Origin: Gerris lacustris
Taxonomy: Eukaryota > Arthropoda > Insecta > Hemiptera > Gerridae
Length of the DNA: 64,000 bases
Assembly: GCA_951217055.1 (NCBI GenBank)
Contig: OX578286.1
Coordinates: 36,302,345-36,366,344, forward strand
Direction of reading: 5' to 3'
Below the pieces are notes generated by a model. That model was not told where the DNA came from. It did not search any database and worked only from the letters and a program-made list of their open reading frames with translations. Positions 23,423-35,390 of this stretch are shown here, piece by piece (the first letter of the stretch is position 1; the number at the start of each line of letters is the position of its first letter). A program made the position numbers and the translations under genes.

Positions 23423-23992
23423 CTATTAGAGGTCGACCAAGAAGTCATGCACATGGGAGAAACGGAAAGCTTAACTTCGTTTAAAATCGGAACTTCCGAG
23501 TAGTGCCGAAGTCAGTACAGTCGGGTGCTAAGACAATACCCATTTCTAGTTTGTATGACATGCGCAGTTACGTCAAATCTCACGAATAACAACAACAAGA
23601 AGGTTTCCAATCTGTTAGGTTTCCTGTTTTGTTTGTTTTTATACAATACGAATTATAGTCACACCTGTCCTAAATCCAAATAACTCAGAAATAAAGAGGA
23701 AGAAATAATAGATTATGAAAGAAGAAAATCGATTTAAATAGAAAGAATATTATTATGAATAATAATATAAAGATATTATCGTACATTATTAGTGATTTCT
23801 TATCAGTTACAGTGTTGCCTGTTGCATAAAATATTAAAAAAAAATATAGAAGTTATCAAAAATAAAATTATTAATAACAAAAGAACAACACTGTGTTTTT
23901 TGACCGTGGTCTATTCTATCAAAAACTGACTGTACATGACGACAGTAGCGCACTCCTCAAATTTCCATGACTTCTTGGTCGACCTCTAATAG
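23423..23992. mobile_element. TIR element with perfect 27-bp ends
   Basis: CTATTAGAGGTCGACCAAGA (27 bp in all, to AGTCATG) is exactly inverted at the right end (CTTCTTGGTCGACCTCTAAT). TA lies at the outer edge of both ends. About 570 bp with no transposase. The interior at about 23557-23635 is shared with the element at 17599-18018. Confidence 0.85.
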
Positions 23993-24184
23993 CTGCAATA
24001 GATGAAAATGGTCGAGTTATTTGCTAATAATGCTGGGGTAATCCAATGTATTAATATATCTCGAGGTCTATTATTGGTTAAGAGGACGGTCATGTCGGTC
24101 ATGCAATGCAAATACCTCAACTGAATTCATTGCTTTATTGTTAGCTCATTGCAATAAGCACTGCTTTAAAAGATAGCTCATCGT

Positions 24185-24330
24185 TATATGTAGTTGTTGC
24201 TTTGGATTCTGGCGATTACGGTGTCGTTCCCGACTCCTTAGAAATGGGTATCCGATTACCTGAAGTGGCGTCTACCGGTTGTTGCCATGTCTATTACAAA
24301 TTGTATTTAGCTGATAGAACGACAAGTATT
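24185..24330. repeat. Short repeat shared with 45885-45990
   Basis: GTTGTTGCTTTGGATTCTGG plus a following GATTACGG-TCG-TTCCCG block recurs at about 45887-45945. There the block reads GGTTACGGGTTCGATTCCCG, a tRNA B-box-like sequence. Both copies probably derive from a SINE-like repeat. Confidence 0.5.
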
Positions 24331-24434
24331 ATCCATTACATTAGTTGTAAACACCCTTCTGCAGTTCTCCGAAGATATTTGTGTCAAGAATGATTATTTT
24401 TATTTATCACATTGATTATATCTTCTATTTGCAG

Positions 24435-24628
24435 GTCCTGTAAAGAAACACTTCTGTCAGAAATGTGGTCGAGGTTACGTCAACAGACCCGATATGGTGA
24501 AACATCAGAAGTACGAATGCGGTGTTGAGCCACAATTTCACTGTCCTCATTGCCCTTATAAGGCTAAGCAAAAGATTCATCTTAAGGCTCATGTCATGCG
24601 CAGACATTTACCATCTGTTTTGTGCTAA
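24435..24628 (+). CDS. lola: lola alternative 3' terminal exon 9
   Basis: Acceptor CTATTTGCAG ends at 24434; entry codon Gly, then PVKKHFC. About 64 residues. Finger 1 is CQKCGRGYVNRPDMVKH, C2HC end QKYEC. Then comes GVEPQFH, and finger 2 is CPHCPYKAKQKIHLKAH-VMRR-H. The tail is only LPSVLC. The C-G-V-E-P-Q-F linker and KQK-x-HL helix are close to those of exons 18, 20 and 21. No AATAAA directly downstream. Confidence 0.9.
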
Positions 24629-25612
24629 TTAATTTAAAAGTGTGTTATTTCCTACTTATATATTTAGGTGAATTCCCTTTTTTAGGTAAGTTTAATTCCC
24701 TTTTTCTCCACTTAAATAGTTGCTAACGAATGATTTCCGCTGAAATCTCCGTCACTAAGGATTTGAAGTCAGTGAAACTAGCATTTAGTTTAATCATCTT
24801 GTTGCTTCGTGTCAACACCACGATTCATCACACCCCTGACGATGCTTCCAGTAGTAGGAGCTAAACGTCGGACTTTAAATTCTTCGTGCCTCGGACATTT
24901 ATTAGAAAACCCGCTAAAGCTTATCTTCCAAATTATTAAATAGTTGTGTCAATATTCTTCTACATAAATTTCTTATAATAGCTATGTTTTTATCTTAGTT
25001 CAGGTAATTTAGTTTAATTTTATTGTAAAATTAGATTTTCATTGTAAATTATATAAGCATTTAATATATAAGTAGATATATTTTGCTTTGTCTTCAAGCA
25101 TAAATTGTTTGTTTTTAGTTATTAAGTTTTCATTTATATTCGACATTGTTTAAAACTCTTACAAATTATTTCTGTGTGGAAGATTCCCCTGCTTTTCAGT
25201 GTAATAAATTTTACAAAGTCTTTTGGGTTAAAGTGTACTCTTATTGGAGATTAAGGAGTTCAGGTATAGAAAATGTTTCCGCTGGTTCTACCTCTGTAAT
25301 ATTTCTGGTCCTTTGAGCCGGATTTTATCCGGCCCAAAGGACGTCACTTCGTGTGGCTCTTGCTCGCAGGAGGCATTTAATAAAGCTTTCTTGATCAACA
25401 TATTAAGAAAGCTCACGTTGGTTAGATATATAAAAAGCTATAGATAAGACTCACGTTGGCATTTCTAGTTACAATATGGCTCTCTTAGGTATTCTAAGTG
25501 CTGAGCTTCATTGATTAAAGATGAAAACACTGAAAGGAAACATGTACCTTTTTTACAAGTAGAAACTCTGTCTTATAGAATTCTTACTCAACTTGTACTT
25601 ACTTTGTTCCAG
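24629..25612. other. Spacer between exons 9 and 10
   Basis: Contains CTGACGATGCTTCCAGTAGT followed by AGCTAAACGTCGGAC near 24836-24875, a motif common at ends of Penelope-like and similar dispersed repeats. Otherwise AT-rich with no gene. Confidence 0.45.
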
Positions 25613-25809
25613 ACAAAATTGGTAACAGATTCATCTGCAGACGTTGTGGTCGCGGTTATTCCATTAGAAGTAACTGGCGACGTCATTTGAGGCTTGAGTG
25701 TGGCAAAGAACCAGAGTTCAGCTGTCCGTTTTGTCCTTATAGAGCGAAAAGAAAGGGCACGTTGAAAATTCATTTGGTTCTCAAGCACGATTCGTCCCTT
25801 CAAAATTAG
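25613..25809 (+). CDS. lola: lola alternative 3' terminal exon 10
   Basis: Acceptor TTTGTTCCAG ends at 25612; entry codon G|AC gives Asp, then KIGNRFIC. About 65 residues. Finger 1 is CRRCGRGYSIRSNWRRH, C2HC end LRLEC. Finger 2 is CPFCPYRAKRKGTLKIH-LVLK-H. Finger 1 is unusually Arg-rich (RR before the second Cys, WRRH in the helix) and has Trp where most members have Leu at helix position 4. Tail DSSLQN, stop TAG. Confidence 0.9.
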
Positions 25810-26153
25810 TAGAAGTCGTTGTGGAGATTCCTTCATATCAGATCGTCAATTATGTTTAATATTTCGGGGATCGGTGTGGGTTTATCGTTCAATTTACCAG
25901 ATCAAAATGAATCCAAATATTAAAGTAACTAGGCTAAATGTCGATATTGTAGTCAATATAAAAGTATAGTCTTAATATTAAAACTTCATTAAGAATTGTC
26001 TTGGGCATTTCTATGTTAAAAACCTAAATTTAAATTAAATGTTTATTATTACTCTGTCAACATTTTAGTTTTATAATGTTGAAATATGTTAAGGGCTTTT
26101 GATCCCATATAAATTCCAGTATATTTCGAGCTTATTGGATGTATATAACTATT

Positions 26154-26387
26154 GGTACTTTTTTAGATTGTTACTCCCCTATGTTTTGTTTATAATATAA
26201 ATGACTGACTAAATAACTATTAAGACAAAGGGATGTTTAGTCCAATTTACTTTAGGACAAAGGAGTATCACACTTCTGTTTTTATAAGGGGAGTAACAGC
26301 CTAAAGAAAAACATTCCATACACCTTCTTTAGATTGTTACTCTCTTCTGTTTTTTTTATGAGGGGAGTAACAATCTAAAGAAGTGCC
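26154..26387. mobile_element. Foldback MITE (TTCTTTAGATTGTTACTCCCC family)
   Basis: GGTACTTTTTTAGATTGTTA at the left; inverted GGCACTTCTTTAGATTGTTA at the right. Two internal arms (AACAGCCTAAAGAAAAACAT and CACCTTCTTTAGATTGTTAC) form a second fold. Confidence 0.9.
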
Positions 26388-26923
26388 TACCTATTACAAA
26401 ATTTAAGGCTTTAAATTTATGAACCAGTTTTTTTTTAAGATGTTGAGATATTATGTTAAGTTCATTTAACAGAATGTGAAATTGAATTGTTTAAACTACA
26501 GCAAAACTTAGAAAAAAACTTTAGTACTTGCATGATAACAAATATACATGTATTGTAAAATAAGTAAATTAAATGTTATCATAGATTAAAATCAATAAAT
26601 TAATCTTGAATATTGTACCTTAAAAATTAAAAAAAAAAAAAAAAAAATCAAACACTTTTTCGGATCTTCTTAAAAAAATGAGTGGATTATATTATTGTTT
26701 ATTACAAATAAATAATGTATATTAGTTAATTATTATTGTTTTTGCATATCCATTATGTTCAAGTATTTTTACCATGGAAAATTTACATTAGCATTGTAAA
26801 TGATTAGTTTTCCTATTGAGGCATGATTATACGTTACCTGTAAATAAATGAATGTTACTTTTCAAAATCTTGTGTTTTTATTTTAAAATGTAAATAATCG
26901 TTGCAGTAATTTAGTAAATATCA

Positions 26924-28087
26924 CAGGGTGTCACAGAATAACTATTCCTAAATTTCAGAAATGATCAAAGAGAGTTAAATAATCATTATTCATTAAGCTA
27001 GTGTCAAAAAATTCTTCAGTATCAAGATAAGTCACATAAATCTGCTGTCACCCCTGGACTTTCCCGGTGGTATACAATACGTCCGGAAATGTAAAGCCGC
27101 GTCCACACTATGTCGACCGACAATGTCGTAGAAGTGTGGACATGTCGCTCGACTTTGTCGAACCATGTCGGGTCGTGTCGAAGGTAGTATGGACAAGTCA
27201 AAAGTCGATCGACATAGTGTGGACGTGGCTTTAAAGTTGATTCACAGCAACATTTGAAAAACAACAACTATTTTCGTTGTTCATTTCATATGTATCATAA
27301 ATTAGTCTTTATTAGATAAATTATTGTTTGATTGAAAATGCGTCATTTTAAAAATATTGAATTAGCAAAAGTGTATATTGCCTAAAAAGCAGCTTACAGT
27401 AATGCTGACGAAGTAAGGCGACTTTATGCGGAGCAGCATTCTCAGAGTCATTTCCTGTCATAGATCATTTTCAAGATTGGATCAGCTTATTCGAGATACT
27501 AGTGAATTAATATTCGAAGAAACATTGTTTTCCAGCATGATGGTGCACCATCAAACTTTGGATTAAATTGCTGGAATGATCTAAATGACCAATTTCCAAA
27601 TGGATGGATCGGAAGAGGGGGGCTAATTTAGTGGCCTGCTCGTTCACCAGATCGGACTCCAGTTGATTTTGTATTTGGGGTCATATTAAATCACTGTTTA
27701 CCACACACCTGTTAATACAGAAGAAGAGTTAGTGGCTCGAATTATTTTATCGTTTGATGATATTCGTGAACGTTCGCAGCTACTTTTGAAGAATTTGGCA
27801 GTCGATTAGACATCGTTACAACTTGTGTATCGAAAATGATGATCGTAACTTCAAACAATTTTTATGAAGTTTAATGCAGTATTATCTCTAATAAAATGTT
27901 CGTTAACTTAACTGCTTAGATTTATTATCTAACTACTCTTTCCTGTTTTAATTGAGATTGTTTGAAAGATTTCTAGTTTATTTTGATGCTGAGAAATTTC
28001 CGAACACTAGTTTATTAATAAAATATGTTTATTTAAGTGCCCTCTATCATTTCTGAATATCAGGAATATTTATTCTGTGACACGCTG
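26924..28087 (+). pseudogene. Decayed TIR DNA transposon with DUF4817/DDE-type transposase remains
   Basis: Left end CAGGGTGTCACAGAATAACT; right end in reverse complement CAGCGTGTCACAGAATAAAT, the similarity continuing into the ATTCCT stretch. Inside, plus-strand frames read NADEVRRLYAEQHS (typical of the N-terminal helix of DUF4817-type proteins) and later HDGAPSNFGLN, FPNGWIGRGG and WPARSPDRTPVDF, the acidic catalytic-region motifs of this insect transposase group. Frameshifts and stops break it, so it is inactive. A second MITE sits inside. Left and right flanks both contain ATAATCGTTGCA plus TTTAGTAAATA, suggesting insertion in, or duplication of, an older repeat. Confidence 0.75.
27094..27231. 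mobile_element. 138-bp MITE nested in the transposon
   Basis: AAGCCGCGTCCACACTATGT then CGA at the left is inverted at the right (TCGACATAGTGTGGACGTGG then CTT), with TA on both sides. It interrupts the left part of the 26924-28087 element, so it is younger. Confidence 0.8.
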
Positions 28088-28658
28088 CATATGGCAAAAG
28101 TTTAAATTTTTCTATAATCGTTGCATTTATTTAGTAAATAATATATGGGAAAAGTTTAAATACGTCTATCTTTGGGAATAGTTTTGTGGTTTTATGTGGC
28201 TTTACTCATAGATTAATCGCGTTTTTTAAGTTATAAAGCCTTTATAGACGCATTTTGTGTCTATCTTTAGACATAGATCATATATAGCGATTAGTCAAAT
28301 CGATATTTGACATAGATTTATTATAATTTAGAGTACTCATGGATATTTAACATCAAATCAATCGAATTGACATACTTTAGATCGAGATAAGTTATATCGA
28401 TTTAAGACAGGCGATTAAACACGAGATTTACTTCTATGAGCTAATGTTACTCTTCCAGTAAGTCTACAACTTTTAAAATGACGATTCTGGATATAAGTTA
28501 TCAGCATTATATGCATTGAATTGCACATAATGCAACAAAGCAATATACTGGAACAAAAATGCGCATTATATCCCAATTCAAAATGATAAAAGATATAAAA
28601 ACATCGATACCGCCATACTTTAACCATTCCCCTTTGTGTTCTTCCTGTATTGTTTCAG

Positions 28659-28867
28659 TTACTGGAAAAAAGAAGTTCTTTTGTGAAGATTGTGGTAGAG
28701 GATACAGCCACGATTATGATTTGGTCAAGCATAAGAGATTTGACTGCGGAAAAGAACCACACTTGCAGTGTCCGCATTGTCCACATAGAGCTAGAAGAAT
28801 GTATAATTTAAGAACACATATTGCTAACAGACATTGTATGAATTTAAATAAATATTTACTGCTATAA
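28659..28867 (+). CDS. lola: lola alternative 3' terminal exon 11
   Basis: Acceptor TGTTTCAG ends at 28658; entry codon G|TT gives Val, then TGKKKFFC. About 69 residues. Finger 1 is CEDCGRGYSHDYDLVKH, C2HC end KRFDC. Finger 2 is CPHCPHRARRMYNLRTH-IANR-H. The first finger is more acidic than in most members (E, D, D, D). The tail CMNLNKYLLL is hydrophobic. No AATAAA close by; the spacer after it begins with a ~190-bp duplicated block. Confidence 0.9.
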
Positions 28868-28884
28868 ATCAACATTTATCTTAA

Positions 28885-29250
28885 AGAAATAGCGTGAAAT
28901 CATATCTTCTTTTAACATAGTCTCCTGATGAAACTTACTATTTACTTCAAGACATCTTACATTAATTGTTTGATCGTTTGTAGAACAAAATATTTTAGTG
29001 AAGGAATAAGGTGTTTATGTGAAGTGAAGACCAACTGACTAACTGAAGACTAACTGGTTGCGTATGTAATTTTCAATAATTAAGCGTGAAATCATATCTT
29101 CTTTTAACATTGTCTCCTGATGAAACTTACAATTTATTTCATTGAACCTTACATTAATCAGTTGATTTTTTGTAGAACAAAATATTTTAGTGAAGGGATA
29201 AGGTGTTTATATGAAGTGAAGACCAACTGACGAACTGAAGACTGTTTTGG
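28885..29250. repeat. Two-copy tandem duplication (~190-bp unit)
   Basis: AGCGTGAAATCATATCTTCT and GAAGTGAAGACCAACTGAC each occur twice (first copy about 28889-29055, second about 29082-29245), about 190 bases apart. The duplication starts about 20 bp after the exon 11 stop. Confidence 0.85.
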
Positions 29251-29358
29251 TATTTACTAATACGATTCTTTGTGAACTAACAAATAGTTCATGCTCAAGT
29301 ATCATGCAATTTTAACTTCAAATAAACAGGTCAAGTGTGTGCTGGTCAGCACACAGCG

Positions 29359-30043
29359 AGGGTCCGTAGGCCACACTGTATAGTTTAAGTAGTACCCTAT
29401 TGATGGCTAAAAAGCTTACTTTAAACTATCCTATGGGTCTGATATTCTCAAAACACATAAACAAACTTCCGATAAAGTATTTTTTTGCCACTGAACCGGA
29501 CTACAACCATATAAATACATCGAAAAGACCATAGTTATAAAAAAACGTATTTTGTCAATAAAAAATAAAATAATATTTTTTTCGACATTTCCAAAAAGTG
29601 GTATCTTTACTTTTGGTCGAAGAATGTTTAGGAATTTTTTCAGATTTTTTGCACTTCACATATGCGAGATAGAGGGGGGGGGGGGGGGGGGACACGTTTC
29701 ACACCCACTTCAAACTTGCCTACGCTCGCCCTATCAAAGTTATATCCAAAGAATTATATATTTTTGTAATCAGCTCGACGTACCCTTTCATATGATACCC
29801 CTCACGGTGTCGAAAAAAAAATATAAAAATGTTAAGTTTTTCCTTAAGTTTTTTACCCTAATTTTTTGAAAAATATTTTTTTAAGTCCCTATATTTTTAA
29901 AATATGTGGGCAGGTACAAGACACATACATGCCAAATTTCAAAGTGATCGGACGAGAGGTGTAGCCGTGAGAGCACGCGACAGGACGGACGGACAGACAC
30001 ACGCAGGAAAATATAAGGGTCCTTGGTTTTGCCTACGGACCCT
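29359..30043. mobile_element. Dispersed element with AGGGTCCGTAGGC ends
   Basis: Left end GAGGGTCCGTAGGCC; right end GCCTACGGACCCT, an inverted match. The interior contains GGACGGACGGACAGACACAC and the 'CCAAATTTCAAAGTGATCGG' type of sequence seen in many insect dispersed repeats. A run of about 20 G lies at 29672-29691. No intact ORF. Confidence 0.65.
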
Positions 30044-30224
30044 AAAAAATGATTAACCAAAGATAAGCTTTATTGTTGTGTTAATACTCTGGTTCTTTTA
30101 AATTAAATGATTATATATGCTGAAAATAATTCGTTGTAATCTTAGGCGGCATTCACACTAAAAATATAGAAGGAAAGAAGACAAAAGACAGGAGACATGT
30201 CTCTTCAATGAAGCGCTCTAATAC

Positions 30225-30905
30225 ATTATTATTAAAAACTAATATTTTTTTCACACCAAAGAGACACAGACTCATGCCTCCCCAGTGGGAAAGGTCTTGT
30301 CTTCTGTCTCTTTACTAAACTGATCCATTACATTATTATTATAAACTAATATTGTTTTCACACCAAAGAGACACAGACTCATGCCTCCCCACTGGGAAAG
30401 GTCTTGTCTCCTGTCTCTTCACTGAACTGATCCATTACATTATTATTAAATACTAATATTGTTTTCACACCAAAGAGACACTGACTCATGCCTCCCCAGT
30501 GAGAAAGGTCTTGTCTCCTGTCTCTTTACTGCACTGATCCATTACATTATTATTAAAAACTAATATTGTTTTCACACCAAAGAGATACGGACTCATGCCT
30601 CCCCAGTGGGAAAGGTCTTGTCTCCTGTCTCTTTACTGAACTGATCCATTACATTATTATTAAAAACTAATATTGTTTTTACACCAAAGAGATACGGACT
30701 CATGCCTCCCCAGTGGGAAAGGTCTTGTCTCCTGTCTCTTTACTGAACTGATCCATTACATTATTATTAAATACTAATATTGTTTTTACACCAAAGAGAC
30801 ACAGACTCATGCCTCCCCCAGTGGGAAAGGTCTTGTCTCCTGTCTCTTCACTGAACTGATCCATTACATTATTATTAAAAACTAATATTGTTTTCACACA
30901 AAAGA
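30225..30905. repeat. 107-bp tandem repeat, about six to seven copies
   Basis: Unit contains AGACACAGACTCATGCCTCC, CAGTGGGAAAGGTCTTGTCT and ACTGATCCATTACATTATTA. Copies differ by a few substitutions; the last one decays. Confidence 0.92.
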
Positions 30906-31407
30906 TACATGGGATTATGTCACCTTAGTGGGAAAGTTCTTGTTTCCTGTCTTTAGTCGTCTAACTTCTGTCCCCTGTCTTTTTAGTAAATATCTTAACC
31001 TCCCCTCTACTTTGTACATTGTGAAAATCCAACCTCTGTCTCAACTCCTACATTAATTCTTTTTTGGTTTCCATAATGATTTTCTTACGCTAATCGACTC
31101 CGACCACTTGTGGTTGAATGTTGGCTTTTTACAATATAGTTAGTTTAGTGGTGAGACGTCCTTCGCTATTCCTTATCTCTATCCTTTGCCTGGAATTCTA
31201 TATTCTCCTGAAATTTCAGGTGGTTCATTTTTTCTCGAAAGTAGCACTATAATTTAAAGTATTCTTGAAAGTAGCCCCTTAACTTTCTGAACTTTTAATA
31301 ATTCCTTCTTTTTTTTATTACTTGATAACATTTTAATCCTATCCATTATCGAATTAGTTCAGTAGCTATTAGTTTTGTAATGATTTTCCGGTATTTTTAT
31401 TTTTCAG

Positions 31408-31613
31408 TTGGTGCGACGTGGAAAAAGTATTTTTGCACTTGCGGTAGAAGTTACCTAAGGAAAGGAGATCTGAACAAACATCAGAAGTACGAATGTGGAA
31501 AGAAACCTCAGTTCCATTGTCCCTTTTGCGAGTATAAGTGCAAAGTCAAAAGCAACTTGAATGCTCACATCGCTTGTAGACACAATAGAGTCGATTTTAG
31601 TGTGATAACTTAA
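31408..31613 (+). CDS. lola: lola alternative 3' terminal exon 12 (finger 1 lacks one residue)
   Basis: Acceptor TATTTTTCAG ends at 31407; entry codon G|TT gives Val, then GATWKKYFC. About 68 residues. Finger 1 reads C-T-C-GRSYLRKGDLNKH with C2HC end QKYEC. There is only one residue between the first two Cys, where every other member has two, so one codon is missing. The knuckle may bind zinc poorly. The rest is standard: GKKPQFH, then finger 2 CPFCEYKCKVKSNLNAH-IACR-H, with an extra Cys in the loop. Tail NRVDFSVIT. The frame stays open through this variant and the acceptor is intact, so it looks like a functional exon with a changed finger. Confidence 0.88.
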
Positions 31614-33125
31614 CGAATTTATTGATATTTATTATTTATTTGAGGAATTGTCAAGAACGTGCCATTTGAAATTTGTTGACTTCTTTTAAGACTTATTTAA
31701 TTGATGGTGGCTGATAAATTGATTGATAATTTTAAGTTGTTCTTCGTATTGGAAATCCAAGATTTTGGGTTTCTAATAGAAGGCAAAAAACCAAAGATGT
31801 CGCGCCACTTTATAAAAGAAATTAACCACACAATACAACGGCTTCAACACTCTTAAGTTTTCTTAAATTTCTCCTAACCTTCTGATCCAAAGCTACTTTT
31901 AGTGAATAAAAGAACTTCATAACAGCCAAAGCTAAAGGAAGATGATACATATATCTCATCATATTGCGCTACCATGTCTTTTGATCATTGATCTTACTCT
32001 GGAAATGATAATGATTCTGTCCTATTGGAATTGATCTACTTATGCACAAGTTAAATTTGAACATTTATTATGTTAATTAATAGTAATGAAACAAATGGTT
32101 AATATTATGTTTTTATTATGTTGTTACCTTTAAAATATTATGTAATAAATTAATTGAATAATTATTTATTTTATCGATTTTTTATCCTCTTCATTTTACA
32201 TATTTGAAAGAGAATTTTATTAGTTTTAGACGACAAGTCTTTATCTAGAATATGGAAAGTCTTATGGTTTGTTCTTTAAGGATGTCGCCCCATCCAAGTG
32301 CCCCCCAAGTCCATCACTTGGGAGACTCAAAGTCACCCCAATCCAAGTGCTTACACAATATAAAGTTCTATTTAACCTGTCATTTTCTATAAATAATAAT
32401 TCAGACATCTTTAAGGTGATGATTTTCAGTGACTGAAGTATCAGGTGACACATTTATTTGATGAAATAAATAAAGTGAGCAGGTGACGTAAGCGGGTGAA
32501 GCAAAATTCAAGGTCATCAGGGACGTTACTTGCGTCGGGGAGTAGAGACAAGCGATCGGGGTAGAGGTGGTAGGGGTGGGTGTGACCTTGAGAGGAGTGG
32601 AAGTCGTGGACTAACAGGTTGTGATTAGGGGGAAGGGAATCACTGATTTGAGGGAGGGCTAAAGTGACACAATAGCTACTCACCCAACTTCAAAGATATC
32701 CAAGTTAATTTAATTTAGGGAAGTAAAATAAATTATTGCTCTTCAGGATTGTATCCAAGTAACAAACCTTTACTTTGTCTTATTCTCAAGGTTCATTTTC
32801 CTATTGTTTTATTATCCAATCACTTGGAAGCGCTGGAGTAGGTGTAGCTTCTGGTGGTGCTAGGTTTTCACTATAACCATGCTATTTTTACATCTAATTA
32901 TATCTTATTAGCCTTTTCTTTGTCATTCGTTCATTCCATTAAATATGGTATAAGATAAAAAACCATGAAACATTTGGTACATTTATGATTCCTACTATTA
33001 AATATGATAATTTTTAAAACGTAGTTGTTCTTTCTTTCCTATTAAGAGAATTCCTCGAACTAATTTAAATAAATTCAGTAACTTTTTTTCCACTCAAAAT
33101 TATTTGATTCATTTACAATTTTCAG
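31614..33125. other. Spacer between exons 12 and 13
   Basis: AT-rich to 32250. A GC-richer stretch at 32270-32690 has open minus-strand frames but no recognisable domain. No repeat family assigned. Confidence 0.45.
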
Positions 33126-33319
33126 ACAAGAAGAAATTCATGTGCATCAATTGCGGTCGCTGCTACATTTCGAAGTCAAATCTACTGATGCACGAGACGT
33201 ACGAGTGTGGTAAAGAGCCTCAATTCGCGTGTCCACATTGTCCTTACAAAGCTAAGCTCAAAGGAAATTTGACGAAGCATATCGTAATCAGGCATTCAAC
33301 ATCTCAATTTAATATATAA
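33126..33319 (+). CDS. lola: lola alternative 3' terminal exon 13
   Basis: Acceptor ATTTTCAG ends at 33125; entry codon G|AC gives Asp, then KKKFMC. About 64 residues. Finger 1 is CINCGRCYISKSNLLMH, C2HC end ETYEC, with an extra Cys in place of the usual Gly before Tyr. Finger 2 is CPHCPYKAKLKGNLTKH-IVIR-H. Tail STSQFNI. AATAAA at 33359-33364, 40 bases after the stop, is one of the closest poly(A) signals in the array. Confidence 0.9.
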
Positions 33320-33358
33320 TTGGGAGGGGGGGTTTAGAAATTTGTTTACATAATTGAA

Positions 33359-33364
33359 AATAAA
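33359..33364 (+). promoter_or_regulatory. Candidate poly(A) signal of exon 13
   Basis: AATAAA 40 bases after the stop, followed by a T run at about 33379-33388. Confidence 0.55.
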
Positions 33365-33784
33365 TAGATTATGAAGTTTTTTTTTTTACTTTGAGATTTA
33401 AAAAGTTCAAGTATTAGAGATAAATGAAGTTTTCCTGTGAGTTTATGCATTATCAGTATTAATAATTACATCAAACTTTTCTTGAATTTAGCGTGGTTGA
33501 TATACATGATATATTTTTAATTTTTAAATATGTCATCATGTCTAGGACAATATGAGGAATGTATACATTGCTATTACTATGTTCATATACAATGTATTAA
33601 AGTTTTTCTAAAAGCCTAAATTTTTTTATAAATATAGATATTATTCTGGCTCACAATTGAGACCGAGGCAATGCTGGGCAGTTGATTTATTTTTGGGCAG
33701 AAATAATAGAGATCGCCTATATTGAGACTCAGATCAGGTCAGGGCAGTACTGCGCCACACGTGGTCTCCCACGTGAAGATCTGG

Positions 33785-34285
33785 TATCTCAATTCATTTG
33801 TTTCATCCTCTCAATTCATTCATTTGTTTCATCATCGCAATTAATTTCTTTCATCATCTCAATTCATTTGTTTTATCATCTCAATTCATTCCTTTCATCA
33901 TCTTAATTAATTTATTTTATCATCTCAATTATTTTTTTTCATTATCTCAATTCATTCCTTTCATCATCTCAATTCATTCCTTTCATCATCTCAATTCATT
34001 CCTTTCATCATCTCAATTCTTTTATTTTTATCATCTCAATTAATTTATTTTTATCATCTAAATTTATTTCTTTCATCATCTCAATTCATTTCTTTCATCA
34101 TCTCAATTCATTCCTTTCATCAACTCTATAATTAATTTATTTTATCATCTCAATTCATTTTTTTCATTATCTCAATGCATTCCTTTTATCATCTCAATTC
34201 ATTCCTTTCATCATCTCAATTCATTTATTTTTATCATCTCAATTCATTTCTTTCATCATCTCAATTCATTTCTTTCGACATATCA
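33785..34285. repeat. ~21-bp minisatellite, over 20 copies
   Basis: Repeats of TCATCATCTCAATTCATTCC/TT with variants (TTTATTTTA in place of the end). The pyrimidine-rich plus strand gives spurious open frames in two registers. Confidence 0.92.
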
Positions 34286-34799
34286 ATTTCTGCGGTTTAA
34301 AAAAATTGGTACTGCCCTGCATCCCATGTGCGCTCGGCCAAAGGATCTAGTCATGTTTTCCGAATTTGATAAATTGAGGGTTAAAAGAAGGCTAACCTTT
34401 GCTCCTTCTTCTCAAACCCTAATGTTTTGGCTTCATCTTCTTAATAGAGAAGGTAAGCTTCTCCTTCTTAACGGAAAAATAAGCATTATCCTTCTCAACA
34501 ACTATCGGCCATCGGAAAAGTTAAAATCTTAACGAATTCAGTACAACAAATGATACCGAATTAAAAATCAAATTCAAGAATAGGTGTGTAACTTAATATT
34601 TAATGTGCAATGAGTACTTTTGTTTAATAAACTTATAATTTATGTTATTTAAACAAATTTGCCTCTAATAAGTTATTATAAACAGACATAAATATAGATT
34701 ATGTGTGGAATTAAATTTGTTTTCTGTTTACACCTGAATCCCAAAGAATTTAAATCAATAGTATGTAAGATCCTTACAGGATGTGGAGGTTAGCCATTT

Positions 34800-35390
34800 A
34801 GACATCTATGGAGACCATGATTTGTGACAAATAGACCTCTAGTAGTAGTAGCAAGGGCGGGGAGGCCTTGCCTGGCTAGCAGACCATCTTTGGATCCTTT
34901 TTGCCAACCCCAGACGAACCCACACCCCTCAAACCACTTCTACCTCATACTCAAACCTTTTAGTTTGGATTATAAAGGAGAGGATATCTTGCCACTTAAG
35001 AGTTTCAAGTTCCTCCTCCCTAATTTCTCCATTCCCTAAGATATGAAAGCGTAATCTCCCATATCCTTCACACACTCCCAGGTAATGGTAAGCTGTTTCC
35101 TCTTCCTCACCACACACTGGACATGTAGGGTCCTCTTCTACTTTTAGTAATGCCAGATGTCTTCTGAGCCTGCAGTGTCCAGTTAGCACTCTAACCAGAT
35201 TTCTCAGGTTGGTCCTGCTCAGTCCTAGCAGCCATCTGGTTTTCCTTTTATTTATTTTGGGCAGTAACATCTTAGACTGCCTGCATCCCTCTGTCCTTAA
35301 CCATTCCTTATCTGCTTCATCCCGTACCCACTTCTTAATGGCTGCTTTGACCTGACCTTTTGACCAGTCAACTGAAGGTTCTGTTCACAG
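34800..35390 (-). pseudogene. Non-LTR retrotransposon 3' fragment (C-terminal zinc knuckle)
   Basis: Minus-strand frame from about 35385 to 34929. It carries WVRDEADKEW, then LTGHCRLRRHLALL and CPVCGEEEETAYHYLGVC, the typical RNase H/C-terminal CCHC region of insect non-LTR elements. It is cut off on its 5' side and lacks reverse transcriptase here, so it is a dead, 5'-truncated insertion. Confidence 0.8.

Noticed and set aside
32262..32683. Minus-strand open frames in a GC-richer stretch
   Set aside because: No recognisable domain, splice sites or repeat family; too short to support a gene.
33785..34285. CRISPR-like array or coding low-complexity region
   Set aside because: Head-to-tail 21-bp minisatellite; the open frames are by-products of its composition.
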